Positions 39,722-47,291 of a stretch of DNA of 47,291 nt are shown here, piece after piece (the stretch's first letter is position 1; each line of letters starts with the position of its first letter). Source of the DNA: OFTM382 sp964352615 (GTDB taxonomy: Bacteria > Planctomycetota > Phycisphaerae > Phycisphaerales > UBA1924). The position numbers were made by a program, and so were the translations under genes. The stretch is from positions 1-47,291 of the forward strand of contig CAYGSG010000014.1 in NCBI GenBank assembly GCA_964352615.1, in the 5' to 3' direction. The notes below the pieces were generated by a model that was given only the letters and a program-made list of their open reading frames with translations, was not told the origin of the DNA and made no database searches.

Positions 39722-40468
39722 ATGTGTCTTCTCAGCGGAATGTGCAGCGGCAAGAACTCGGTCGTGGCGGGCAGCGCAGCGATCATCGCGCTCGTGGGCG
39801 GCATACTCGCTAACGACGGCGACCATAAGAAGGACGACCAGCCCGTAGCGGCGGTCAGCCTCCAACAAGACGGCGGGCTGATGCAAGAAGGACGCGTGCT
39901 GCTGCAAGATTCCAAAGACGCGGCTCAGGACGCGATGGACGGCGCGCAGGACGAGCTCGACCCCGACGCGATGATGGAAGCCTGGATGAAGGCCGGCACG
40001 CCCGGCGAGCACCACAAACTGCTCGACGACATCGTCGGCAACTTCACCGCCGAGATGACCATGGTCAACGGCCCGGACATGCCAGAAGAAACCATGACCG
40101 GCAAGTGCGTGAACACATGGGTGCTCGACGGCCGGTACGTGCAGACAGAGTTCTACGGCGCCTGGGGAGACATGCCCTTCAAGGGCCTCGGGTTCACCGC
40201 GTATTCGAACGCGGACAACGAGGTGCAGAGCATCTGGATGGACTCGTTCAGCACGCTCATGGAAATGGCCACCGGCACGATGGACATCGACAACCGGACC
40301 ATGCACCTGACCGCCAAGACCACCGACCCGGCGATCGGCATGAAAGTGGATGTCGATGAGGTGTTCACGATCCACAGCCGAGACACGCACACGTTCGTGC
40401 GCAGAAGCCTGATGCCCGACGGCACCGAGATGCACAAGATGACGATCGTGTACACGCGGACAGACTGA
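39722..40468 (+). CDS. DUF1579 family protein
   Basis: 248 residues from ATG 39722 with AAGGAG 6 nt upstream. An N-terminal hydrophobic stretch (SVVAGSAAIIALVGGILA) may anchor it. A low-complexity helical linker has repeated Asp/Ala/Met (AAQDAMDGAQDELDPDAM). The DUF1579 domain follows, with HHKLLDDIVGNFTAEMTMV, CVNTWVLDGRYVQTEFYGAW and GLGFTAYSNADNEVQSIWMD. DUF1579 is a beta-rich domain of unknown function common in planctomycetes. A terminator follows. A cysteine-containing start (MCLLSGMC) is not a lipobox in the usual position. Confidence 0.85.
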   Translation: MCLLSGMCSGKNSVVAGSAAIIALVGGILANDGDHKKDDQPVAAVSLQQDGGLMQEGRVLLQDSKDAAQDAMDGAQDELDPDAMMEAWMKAGTPGEHHKLLDDIVGNFTAEMTMVNGPDMPEETMTGKCVNTWVLDGRYVQTEFYGAWGDMPFKGLGFTAYSNADNEVQSIWMDSFSTLMEMATGTMDIDNRTMHLTAKTTDPAIGMKVDVDEVFTIHSRDTHTFVRRSLMPDGTEMHKMTIVYTRTD

Positions 40469-40497
40469 TCGAACAACTTCAGCCTACTCAGTTCCAT

Positions 40498-40524
40498 AAA
40501 GCCCCGCGATGAGCGGGGTTTTTT
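40498..40524. terminator. Intrinsic terminator between DUF1579 and PPi-PFK genes
   Basis: AAAGCCCCGC-GATGA-GCGGGGTTTTTT: a 6-bp GC stem extended by A/T pairs and a T-run. It is 30 nt after the DUF1579 stop and may also serve the convergent gene. Confidence 0.9.
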
Positions 40525-40614
40525 ACTATCGGTAGCAGCCCCAACACACAGCCTGCAAGGCGGTGCCACCGGGAAAGCAACCCACTCGCTCTGCATTAGC
40601 GAGGCATCGGGGAT

Positions 40615-41823
40615 TTAGAGCCGTTCGAGCCTCGGTAGCTCACCAACCAGCGGCCGGCAGTAGTCCATGAAGGCATCGCTCACGTCGTTGTGGCCCTTGA
40701 TGTACTCGGTGGGCAGGTGCCGCGTCTTGGCAGCAACCGCCGAGAGTTCGACGCGCTTGTACGCGGCGGCGTAGGGCTGGCCCGAGCCGGGCGCGTGGAC
40801 GCGGGTGATGGCAATAGAGCCGTCAACGTGGCCTCCGAGGGCGAGGGCGGCAGCGAATCGGCCGCTGCCGCGGGCCTCAGCCTGATCAATCGGCGAAGCA
40901 TCGGGCCAGCACCGCTGGAGGTAGCCGAAGGTGTCGGCTCGCACGCGGTGGGCTTTGCCACTAGCCGCAGGCGGGAGCTTCTCTTTGAGCAGGTCGCTGA
41001 GGGCATCGCCCAGAGCGCCCGAGCCGCTGAGCTGCACGTTGCCGTGGTCGTCGACCTGCCCGCTCTTGATGAGCGTCGCGCCGATGGCCTCGCCCTGCTC
41101 GTTCTGCACGCCCTCGCTGATAGCAACCTGGCATCGGCCTTCGCGATCGAGCACGGCTGCAACATCGGCCACGAACCGATCGGTGTTGAACGCGACCTCT
41201 GGAACGTAGATGAGGTGCGGCGCGCCCGCGGTTGAGATATCTCGCGCCAGCGCGCTGGCTGCGGTCAGGAACCCCGCGTGGCGGCCCATGATGACGTTGA
41301 TCTTCACGCCCGGGATTGATGCGTTGTCGAGCCCGTCGGCGGCGCACGCCATCGCCACGAACCGGGCAGCCGACGGGAAGCCCGGCGTGTGGTCGTTCTC
41401 CATCAGGTCGTTGTCGACCGTCTTGGGCACATGGAAGCAGCGCAGCTCGATGCCCTTGGACTTGGCCAGCTCGTTGACGATTCGGCAGGTATCCGAGCTG
41501 TCGTTGCCGCCGATGTAAAAGAACAGGCCGATGCCGTGCTTATGGCACGCTGCGAGGATGCGTTCGCAGTAGGCCTGATCGGGCTTCTCGCGCGTCGAGC
41601 CCAGACCCGCTGAGGGCGAGGCCGCTACACGGTCGAGCCGGGCGTCATCGATGCTCGTGAGGTCGATGAGGTCGTCTTTGACGAGGCCCGACACGCCGTG
41701 GCGCATGCCGAAGATGGTGCCCTTGAAACCCCCTTGACGGAGGCCTTGGACCACGCCGACCATGGACTGGTTGATGACAGCGGTGGGCCCGCCCGACTGA
41801 CCGATGACCGCGTTGATGCCCAT
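40615..41823 (-). CDS. pfp: PPi-dependent 6-phosphofructokinase
   Basis: 402 residues from ATG 41823 with TAGGAG 8 nt upstream. The N-terminus MGINAVIGQSGGPTAVINQS and the block IGGNDSSDTCR (104-114) fit the PFK family; the residue after the first Asp-position is Asp rather than Gly, and PKTVDND (133-139) has Lys rather than Gly, both marks of the pyrophosphate-using type. KINVIMGRHAGFLTAASALA follows. It reversibly phosphorylates fructose 6-phosphate with PPi, serving both glycolysis and gluconeogenesis. A GGND variant (instead of GGDD) occurs in some bacterial members of this clade. Confidence 0.9.
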   Translation of the reverse strand: MGINAVIGQSGGPTAVINQSMVGVVQGLRQGGFKGTIFGMRHGVSGLVKDDLIDLTSIDDARLDRVAASPSAGLGSTREKPDQAYCERILAACHKHGIGLFFYIGGNDSSDTCRIVNELAKSKGIELRCFHVPKTVDNDLMENDHTPGFPSAARFVAMACAADGLDNASIPGVKINVIMGRHAGFLTAASALARDISTAGAPHLIYVPEVAFNTDRFVADVAAVLDREGRCQVAISEGVQNEQGEAIGATLIKSGQVDDHGNVQLSGSGALGDALSDLLKEKLPPAASGKAHRVRADTFGYLQRCWPDASPIDQAEARGSGRFAAALALGGHVDGSIAITRVHAPGSGQPYAAAYKRVELSAVAAKTRHLPTEYIKGHNDVSDAFMDYCRPLVGELPRLERL

Positions 41824-41914
41824 CGACCGTGCTCCTAACAAAGTGGTTGGTGGATCGAATCCGATGGTAGCTATCCGATTGCGGGCTGGGGCAACAGACG
41901 ACGCCAAGGCGCGA

Positions 41915-41926
41915 TACGCTGGGGCC
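41915..41926 (+). promoter_or_regulatory. TANNNT box 6 nt before the amidohydrolase start
   Basis: TACGCT (41915-41920) plus 6 nt gives the ATG at 41927. No Shine-Dalgarno and no clear -35. Fits a leaderless transcript. Confidence 0.35.
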
Positions 41927-44900
41927 ATGCTTCGACACACCTGTTTGTCTTTCGTAGCGGTCGCCATGACCATCGGGACCGCTGGCATCGCTGCCGCCCA
42001 GGTCAGCCAGCCCTCGCCGCTCAACCCGCCGCCCAACGGCCCGCGCAAGACCTCGCCAGGCGCGACGGTCCTGATCGCTGACCATGTCCACGTTCGCCCC
42101 GGCGCTGGCGCCGTCCGCGCCGCCATCGTGCTGGAAGACGGCTCGATCAAGTCAATCGTCACCAACCCCGGCGACCGCGAGTGGCCCAACTCGCTGGTCC
42201 ATCAGCTTGGCGATGCGCACGTCTACGCGGGCTTCATCGATGCACACCAGCCGGTGGATGCTGAATCGCCCGATGCCGACAGCCCCGGGGCGCACTGGAG
42301 CGAGCACGTCATGCCCCAGCGACGGGCCGTCGATGGCTCGATGCTCAGCGAGGGCGACAAGAAGAAGCTCCGCGGGCTCGGGTTCACCGCGGCCGCCGTC
42401 GCGCCCAAGGGCGGCATCTTCGCGGGCCGATCGGCCGTCGTCTCGCTCGCGCCCGAAGAGGGCGACCGCAGCGAACGCGTCAGCACCGTGTACCTGCCCG
42501 ACGCGTACCACACGCTCAGCATGACCTCCAGCGGATGGGGGAGCCGGTCGTACCCCACAAGCCAGATGGGCGCGATCAGCATGATCCGCCAGACGCTCTT
42601 GGACGCGGATTACCTCAAGAAGGACAAGGCGGCGGAGGGCTCCGCCAACTGCCTGCTCGACCTTGGCACCCTCAGCAACCTGCCGCTGGTGTTCCGCACC
42701 AGCGACGAGCTCGAGGTCCTGCGTGCCGCCAAGATCGCGGACGAATTCAATCGCCCTCTCATGGCCCTCGGCACCGGCACCGAATTCCGCAGGCTCGATG
42801 CCATCGCGGCTCTCAAGGACCGCCCGGGCTTTGCGCTCATCGTGCCTCTGACTATGCCCGAGAAGCCGGATGTCTCGACCGTCGGCCGCGCCGAGGACAC
42901 CGACCTCCGCACGCTCATGACGTGGGAGCAGGCCCCCACCAACCCGCGCCGGCTCCACGAAGCAGGCCTGAAAGTCGCACTCACCACCAGCGAGATGCGC
43001 GACGGCGAATCGTTCAGCAAAAACCTCACCCACGCGCTGCAACTCGGCCTTTCCGGCGAAGCGGCCCACGCGATGCTCACCACCACGCCCGCAGAAATCC
43101 TGGGCCTCTCGGGCACCCTCGGCACGATCGAACAGGGCAAGCGGGCCAACCTCGTCGTCGCTACCGGTGACCTGTTCGACGCCCGCGCTCGCTCGGCCAA
43201 GAAGAACGCGCCACGTGTGCTCGATGTCTGGATCGACGGCGACCGCAGCATCGTCTCGATGCCCGATGCGCCCACCATCGACGGCTCCTGGCTGCTCGCA
43301 GTCAGCGACTTCTTCGAGATGGACATGGCCATCGACCAAGGCAAGATCACCTTCACCGAGACCAACGACGACGGCTCCACCACCACCAGCAAGGCCCGTA
43401 ACGCGAAGTTCGGGCCAGAGGGCACCGTCGCCTTCCTCTACGACAACCCCGAAGAAGACGGCGACAACGGCGCGTACATCATGACCGGCGTGCTCAACGC
43501 AGGAGGCACCATCACCGGCTCGGGCATCCATCCGTCCGGCCGTACGTTCACATGGGCCGCCACCGCCAAGGAGACGGATCCGAGCGAGGCCGACCAGCCC
43601 GACGCCGCCAAAACCCTGCCAGGCAACTGGAACGCGCTGCTCAGCGGACGCTTCAGGCTCGGAGTCGAGATCACCAAGGACAAAGACGACTGGTCCGCCG
43701 CCATCACCGAGACCCTGCCCGACGGCAACGTCGTTCGACAGGACAACACATCCGTCACGTTCGTAGACGACGAGCTTTCGATCGCGTTCGACCACGCGCC
43801 CTTCGGCGATGCGGGCCTGTTCACGCTCGTCGCACGAGCTGCGAGCGACGACGCGCTCAAGGGCACCGGCTCGACCAACACAGGCCGTGCGTTCGAGTGG
43901 ACCGCCGACCGCGCGTTCGATGTCCACATGCCGCCAGCAGAACTGCCCGGCTACCCGTTCGGCGCCTACGCCTCCAAGGAATTGCCCCCCCAAGAGCGGG
44001 TGCTCTTCCGCAGCGCCACGATCTGGACGATGGCCGACGCCGGAATCATTGAAGAGGCCGACCTGCTCATCGAGAACGGCAAGATCGCCTACGTCGGCCC
44101 ATCCAAAGACTGGGTCTTTAAGGCGGGCGAAGAGCCCAAAATCCTGACCATGCGAGGCCGGCGCGGCCCCGGCACCCACATCACCCCCGGCATCGTCGAT
44201 GCCCACTCCCACACCGGCATCTCCAACGGCGTCAACGAGGCAGGCCAGGCCGTCACCGCGGAGGTCCGCATCGGCGATGTCACCGATCCCGACTCCATCA
44301 ACTGGTACCGACAGCTCGCCGGCGGCGTGACCACCGTCAACTCCATGCACGGCTCGGCCAACCCCATCGGCGGCCAGACACAGACCAACAAGGTCCGCTG
44401 GGGCGTGGCCAAACCCGACGACATGCACTTCGAAGGCGCCAAGCCGGGCATCAAGTTCGCCCTCGGCGAGAACGTCAAGCAGTCCAACTGGGGCAGCGAG
44501 TTCACCACCCGCTACCCGCAGACGCGCATGGGCGTAGAGACCATCATGCGCGACCGCTTCAACACAGCTCGCGAGTACGCCGCCAAGGGCAACCGCGCAC
44601 GCCCAGACCTCGAACTCGACGCCCTCGCCGAGATCCTCGCGGGCGAACGGCTCATCCACTGCCACAGCTACCGCCAGGACGAGATCCTAATGCTCTGTAA
44701 GATCGCAGCCGACTACGGCTTCAAGATCGGCACCTTCCAGCACGGGCTCGAGGTCTACAAGGTCGCCGAGCACGTCAAGCAGCACGCCATCGGCGCCAGC
44801 ATCTTCAGCGACTGGTGGGCCTTTAAGGTCGAGGTGCAGGACGCCAACGCTTACGCAGGACCGCTGCAAGCCGAGGTCGGCGTGCTCACCAGCTACAACT

Positions 44901-45430
44901 CCGATTCCGACGAGCTCGCCCGACGCATGAACGCCGAGGCCGCCAAGGCCTTCAAATACGCCGACGGCAGCCTCACAAAGGAACAGGCCCTCGCGTTTGT
45001 CACCATCAACCCCGCGATTCAGCTCGGTATCGACTCCCGCGTCGGCACCATCGAAGTCGGTAAAGACGCAGACCTCGCCGTCTGGACACGCGACCCGCTC
45101 AACACCTTTACCCGTTGCTCCGCGACCTACATCGATGGCCGCGAGTACTTCAGCAGAGACCGCGACCGCGAGCTGACCGCCGCCAATGCGGCCCACCGCA
45201 CCCGCATCATCCAGGCGCTGCTTGGAAAGCCCACCGACGAACCCAAGACCGAGCCCGCCGAGGCACCCGAAGGCGAACTCGCTTCCGCCTTCCACACCGG
45301 ACCCGAGGCCGACGCGCTACGCGATGCCACGCTCGACCTCATCCGCCTTGGAAAAGAGCCCGCCGACCACCAGTGCGGCGACTGCGGCACCACCCACCTC
45401 CACCTCTCCAACCTGCACGGAGGCAACTAA
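41927..45430 (+). CDS. Large secreted tandem amidohydrolase protein
   Basis: 1,167 residues. The signal peptide ends GTAGIAAAQ. The N-terminal half is a first amidohydrolase-fold domain (about 45-430) whose metal motif is His107-Gln-Pro in YAGFIDAHQP, where active members have HxH. Two beta-barrel-like repeats lie between about 440 and 670 (DGSWLLAVSDFFEMDMA and PGNWNALLSGRFRLGVEI). The C-terminal half is a second domain with intact His760-x-His762 (TPGIVDAHSHTG), HCHSYRQDEI, FQHGLEVYKVAEH and ITINPAIQLGID-like DSRVGTIEVGKDADLAVW. The second domain resembles imidazolonepropionase-like metallo-hydrolases. The end is His/Cys-rich (HQCGDCGTTHLHL). It is followed 3 nt later by a smaller relative. 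Substrate unknown. Confidence 0.85.
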   Translation: MLRHTCLSFVAVAMTIGTAGIAAAQVSQPSPLNPPPNGPRKTSPGATVLIADHVHVRPGAGAVRAAIVLEDGSIKSIVTNPGDREWPNSLVHQLGDAHVYAGFIDAHQPVDAESPDADSPGAHWSEHVMPQRRAVDGSMLSEGDKKKLRGLGFTAAAVAPKGGIFAGRSAVVSLAPEEGDRSERVSTVYLPDAYHTLSMTSSGWGSRSYPTSQMGAISMIRQTLLDADYLKKDKAAEGSANCLLDLGTLSNLPLVFRTSDELEVLRAAKIADEFNRPLMALGTGTEFRRLDAIAALKDRPGFALIVPLTMPEKPDVSTVGRAEDTDLRTLMTWEQAPTNPRRLHEAGLKVALTTSEMRDGESFSKNLTHALQLGLSGEAAHAMLTTTPAEILGLSGTLGTIEQGKRANLVVATGDLFDARARSAKKNAPRVLDVWIDGDRSIVSMPDAPTIDGSWLLAVSDFFEMDMAIDQGKITFTETNDDGSTTTSKARNAKFGPEGTVAFLYDNPEEDGDNGAYIMTGVLNAGGTITGSGIHPSGRTFTWAATAKETDPSEADQPDAAKTLPGNWNALLSGRFRLGVEITKDKDDWSAAITETLPDGNVVRQDNTSVTFVDDELSIAFDHAPFGDAGLFTLVARAASDDALKGTGSTNTGRAFEWTADRAFDVHMPPAELPGYPFGAYASKELPPQERVLFRSATIWTMADAGIIEEADLLIENGKIAYVGPSKDWVFKAGEEPKILTMRGRRGPGTHITPGIVDAHSHTGISNGVNEAGQAVTAEVRIGDVTDPDSINWYRQLAGGVTTVNSMHGSANPIGGQTQTNKVRWGVAKPDDMHFEGAKPGIKFALGENVKQSNWGSEFTTRYPQTRMGVETIMRDRFNTAREYAAKGNRARPDLELDALAEILAGERLIHCHSYRQDEILMLCKIAADYGFKIGTFQHGLEVYKVAEHVKQHAIGASIFSDWWAFKVEVQDANAYAGPLQAEVGVLTSYNSDSDELARRMNAEAAKAFKYADGSLTKEQALAFVTINPAIQLGIDSRVGTIEVGKDADLAVWTRDPLNTFTRCSATYIDGREYFSRDRDRELTAANAAHRTRIIQALLGKPTDEPKTEPAEAPEGELASAFHTGPEADALRDATLDLIRLGKEPADHQCGDCGTTHLHLSNLHGGN

Positions 45431-45433
45431 GCC

Positions 45434-46855
45434 ATGAGCACCTGCACCCTGCGCACACTCGCACTGGCCGCCCTTTCACTGCTTGCGTACGCGACCAGTG
45501 CGCAAGACCTCGGCGTCAGCGCGCCGCCCGCCGACCGGCCCGTCGTCATCGCCGGCGCCACCATCCACACCGTTTCGGGAGAGACCATCAAGAACGGCAC
45601 CGTCGTCTTTGAAGACGGCGTCATCACCGCGGTTCTCCCCGAGAACCAGCAGATCGCGCTCCAGATCGAGCCCCGCACCATCGAGGCCCAAGGCCTGCAC
45701 ATCTACCCGGGGCTCATCAGCCCGGACACCCGCATCGGCCTCACCGAAATCGGTGCCGTCCGCGCCACGCACGACTACGCCGAGACCGTCGCCGTAAGCC
45801 CCGAGGTCATCGCAGCGACCGCCGTCAACCCGGATTCCACCCTCATCCCCGTCACCCGTTCCAACGGCGTGCTCACCGCAGCGGTTCTGCCGGGCGGCTC
45901 GGTGTCCATCTTCGGCTCCGTACAGCGCGGCCTCATCCCGGGCACCGCCTCGGTCATCCGGCTCGATGGCTGGACCACCGACGACCTCGCGCTCCTCCCC
46001 AGAGCGGGCCTGGTCGTCAACGTCCCCTCGCTCCGCACACGCAAAGCCTCGTGGATGAACCGCACCAAGGACGATCAGCAGGACGCGATCGACCTCGCCT
46101 TGCGCACCATCGACGACTACTTCACCGGCGCAGCGGTGTACGCCGCGTCAAACCCCGCCGAGATCGACATCCGCTTTGAAGCCGCTCGCATCGTCCTGCC
46201 ATCAGCCGCAGATTCCGAAACCGGCCAGCGCCCGGTCTTCTTCAGAGCCGCCGACCACGACCAGATCACCTGGGCGCTCCAGTTCGCCGCCCGCCACGGC
46301 CTCAAGCCAGTCCTCGTCGGCGCACGCGATGCGCACCTCTCGGCCGACCTTATCAAAGAGCTCAACGCGGGCGTCATCCTCGATACCGCGCTGACCATGC
46401 CCAAACGCGACGACTCGCCGATCGATGACAACTTCGGCGCGCCCGCCAAGCTTGCCAGAGCGGGCATCAAGTTCGCGCTCGCCACGGGCGACCGTGACGC
46501 CAACGAACGCAACCTGCCCTACTCCGCTTCGCTCGCCGTCGCCTACGGCCTGCGCTCCGACCGAGCGCTGCGTGCCGTCACACTCGATGCCGCGCAGATC
46601 CTCGGCATCGAAGACCTCGGCGCCATCGAAATCGGCTACCGCGCCACCCTGCTCATCACCGATGGCAACCCGCTCCAAGCCACCACCACCATCCATCACG
46701 CGTTTATCGATGGACGCGAGATCGACCTCGCCAACAAGCAGACCGTCCTCCGCGACAAGTACCGCGAGAAGTACCGCCAGCTCGGCTTGCTCGAGAGCGA
46801 ACCCAACCATGAGGCCGATGAGCAAGCCGGCGAAAACGAACAAGACGACGACTAA
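45434..46855 (+). CDS. Secreted amidohydrolase-like protein lacking the HxH metal site
   Basis: 473 residues. The signal peptide is MSTCTLRTLALAALSLLAYA with cleavage near TSAQ. VVIAGATIHTVSGETIKNGT is the composite domain; where PGxIDxHxH should be, the sequence is YPGLISPDTRIGLTEIGAVR, so the metal histidines are missing. ATGDRDANERNLPYSASLAV and LGAIEIGYRATLLITDGNPL match the C-terminal parts of the family. The D/E-rich tail (NHEADEQAGENEQDDD) is short. It starts 3 nt after the large amidohydrolase stop and is surely co-transcribed. Similar two-gene pairs occur in other phyla; it may be a noncatalytic partner. Convergent with the next gene. Confidence 0.83.
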   Translation: MSTCTLRTLALAALSLLAYATSAQDLGVSAPPADRPVVIAGATIHTVSGETIKNGTVVFEDGVITAVLPENQQIALQIEPRTIEAQGLHIYPGLISPDTRIGLTEIGAVRATHDYAETVAVSPEVIAATAVNPDSTLIPVTRSNGVLTAAVLPGGSVSIFGSVQRGLIPGTASVIRLDGWTTDDLALLPRAGLVVNVPSLRTRKASWMNRTKDDQQDAIDLALRTIDDYFTGAAVYAASNPAEIDIRFEAARIVLPSAADSETGQRPVFFRAADHDQITWALQFAARHGLKPVLVGARDAHLSADLIKELNAGVILDTALTMPKRDDSPIDDNFGAPAKLARAGIKFALATGDRDANERNLPYSASLAVAYGLRSDRALRAVTLDAAQILGIEDLGAIEIGYRATLLITDGNPLQATTTIHHAFIDGREIDLANKQTVLRDKYREKYRQLGLLESEPNHEADEQAGENEQDDD

Positions 46856-46864
46856 ACCGCCCGA

Positions 46865-47291
46865 TCACGACTCCAAACGGAACGTGTCCCATAGCTCAAG
46901 CTCGTCCCCGCTCTGGCCATGCGTGCGGAACATCGCACGGAACACCATCGCGCTCTTGGTACCTTCCCCGCCAACCCCGGCCCGGCGCTGCTCCGAACGC
47001 TGCGCCATCGGCACCGCACGCGAGGGCAGCCCGCCGAGCTGCACCCGGTACGTCCGCGTCACCGGATCAAACAACGCCGAGTTCACGCTCGCATCGCTCA
47101 GGTCGATATCCCACCGCCCCTCATGATCCGCGACGCGACCCGGCTGGCCCTCGGGCTCTAGGTACACCGTCAGCCAGCCGACCGCCTTCACCGGGTCGCC
47201 CCACCGGTCCTGCAACTCCACAAACAGCAGCAGCCAGGGCTCGCCCTCATCATCAAGCTGCAACTGCGTGAGTGGGAAAATCGACACCGAC
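46865..47291 (-). CDS. Hypothetical protein (partial, N-terminus off window)
   Basis: Open minus-strand frame reaching the right edge; the in-frame GTG at 47287 is not a supported start. Visible part, about 141 residues: a beta-sandwich-like start (PWLLLFVELQDRWGDPVKAV, GWLTVYLEPEGQPGRV) and YRVQLGGLPSRAVPMAQ, ending WDTFRLES. It resembles planctomycetal lipoprotein-type proteins of unknown role. Convergent with the amidohydrolase-like gene, gap 9 nt. Confidence 0.6.
   Translation of the reverse strand, partial: SVSIFPLTQLQLDDEGEPWLLLFVELQDRWGDPVKAVGWLTVYLEPEGQPGRVADHEGRWDIDLSDASVNSALFDPVTRTYRVQLGGLPSRAVPMAQRSEQRRAGVGGEGTKSAMVFRAMFRTHGQSGDELELWDTFRLES

Noticed and set aside
42152..44665. 837-codon minus-strand open frame
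   Set aside because: It is the complement of the tandem amidohydrolase gene; GC-rich codon bias keeps the opposite strand open and no domain is recognisable.
1..47291. tRNA, rRNA, CRISPR arrays, insertion sequences
   Set aside because: No cloverleaf-type GTTCGAATC arms, rRNA cores, regular spacer-repeat arrays or transposase motifs were seen on reading both strands.

Overview
GC-rich (by eye about 65%) chromosomal DNA from a bacterium that is most likely a planctomycete of the class Phycisphaerae. The clues are a DUF1559-like prepilin, secreted proteins ending in paired 'SFGDFLALLGLIGPC' modules, PEP-CTERM-like tails (PTP, hydrophobic stretch, RRRR), and a PPi-type phosphofructokinase. No rRNA, tRNA, CRISPR array, transposase or phage gene was seen. 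About 35 protein genes are called, with one partial gene at each edge.

Layout. 1-2.8 kb: a Nif3-like protein divergent from IspE (isoprenoid precursors), then a ROK sugar kinase. 3.0-12.3 kb: a flagellar and glycosylation neighbourhood. It holds FlgM, a SPOR-like lipoprotein, a small membrane protein, then a run of a very large Maf-type glycosyltransferase fusion, NeuA, NeuB and NeuC. NeuC, NeuB and NeuA would take UDP-GlcNAc to a CMP-activated nonulosonic acid, and Maf would put that sugar on flagellin. A repeat element with a purine-rich core sits between neuA and neuB. 12.4-15.4 kb: a secreted dockerin-like protein and a stand-alone NuoG. 15.4-19.5 kb: a compact arginine operon argR-argC-argB-argF-argA on the minus strand, driven by a promoter that overlaps an inverted repeat and appears to make a leaderless mRNA. 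19.7-29 kb: a TIGR03790-like secreted protein, an FHA-GAF-PP2C regulator, a large dockerin-like secreted protein, a prepilin and RpoN. 29-37 kb: a subtilisin-like protease with Glu at the catalytic Asp position, a PhoX-like protein, a tiny unannotated membrane ORF, a GIY-YIG protein, and a hypothetical/O-methyltransferase/TlpA operon. 37-47 kb: a RibB protein with a degenerate RibA half, a PEP-CTERM protein, a DUF1579 protein, PPi-PFK, and a pair of amidohydrolase-fold proteins.

Two kinds of gene start recur. Some genes have a clear Shine-Dalgarno sequence 6-9 nt before the ATG. Others have no Shine-Dalgarno but carry a TANNNT box 5-7 nt before the ATG, as expected for leaderless transcripts. 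The points most worth following are the Maf/NTP-transferase/radical-SAM-like fusion with its sugar genes, the leaderless start pattern, the small ORF at 33525-33635, and several enzymes that have lost key residues (RibA half, ROK zinc site, S8 Asp, two of three amidohydrolase domains).
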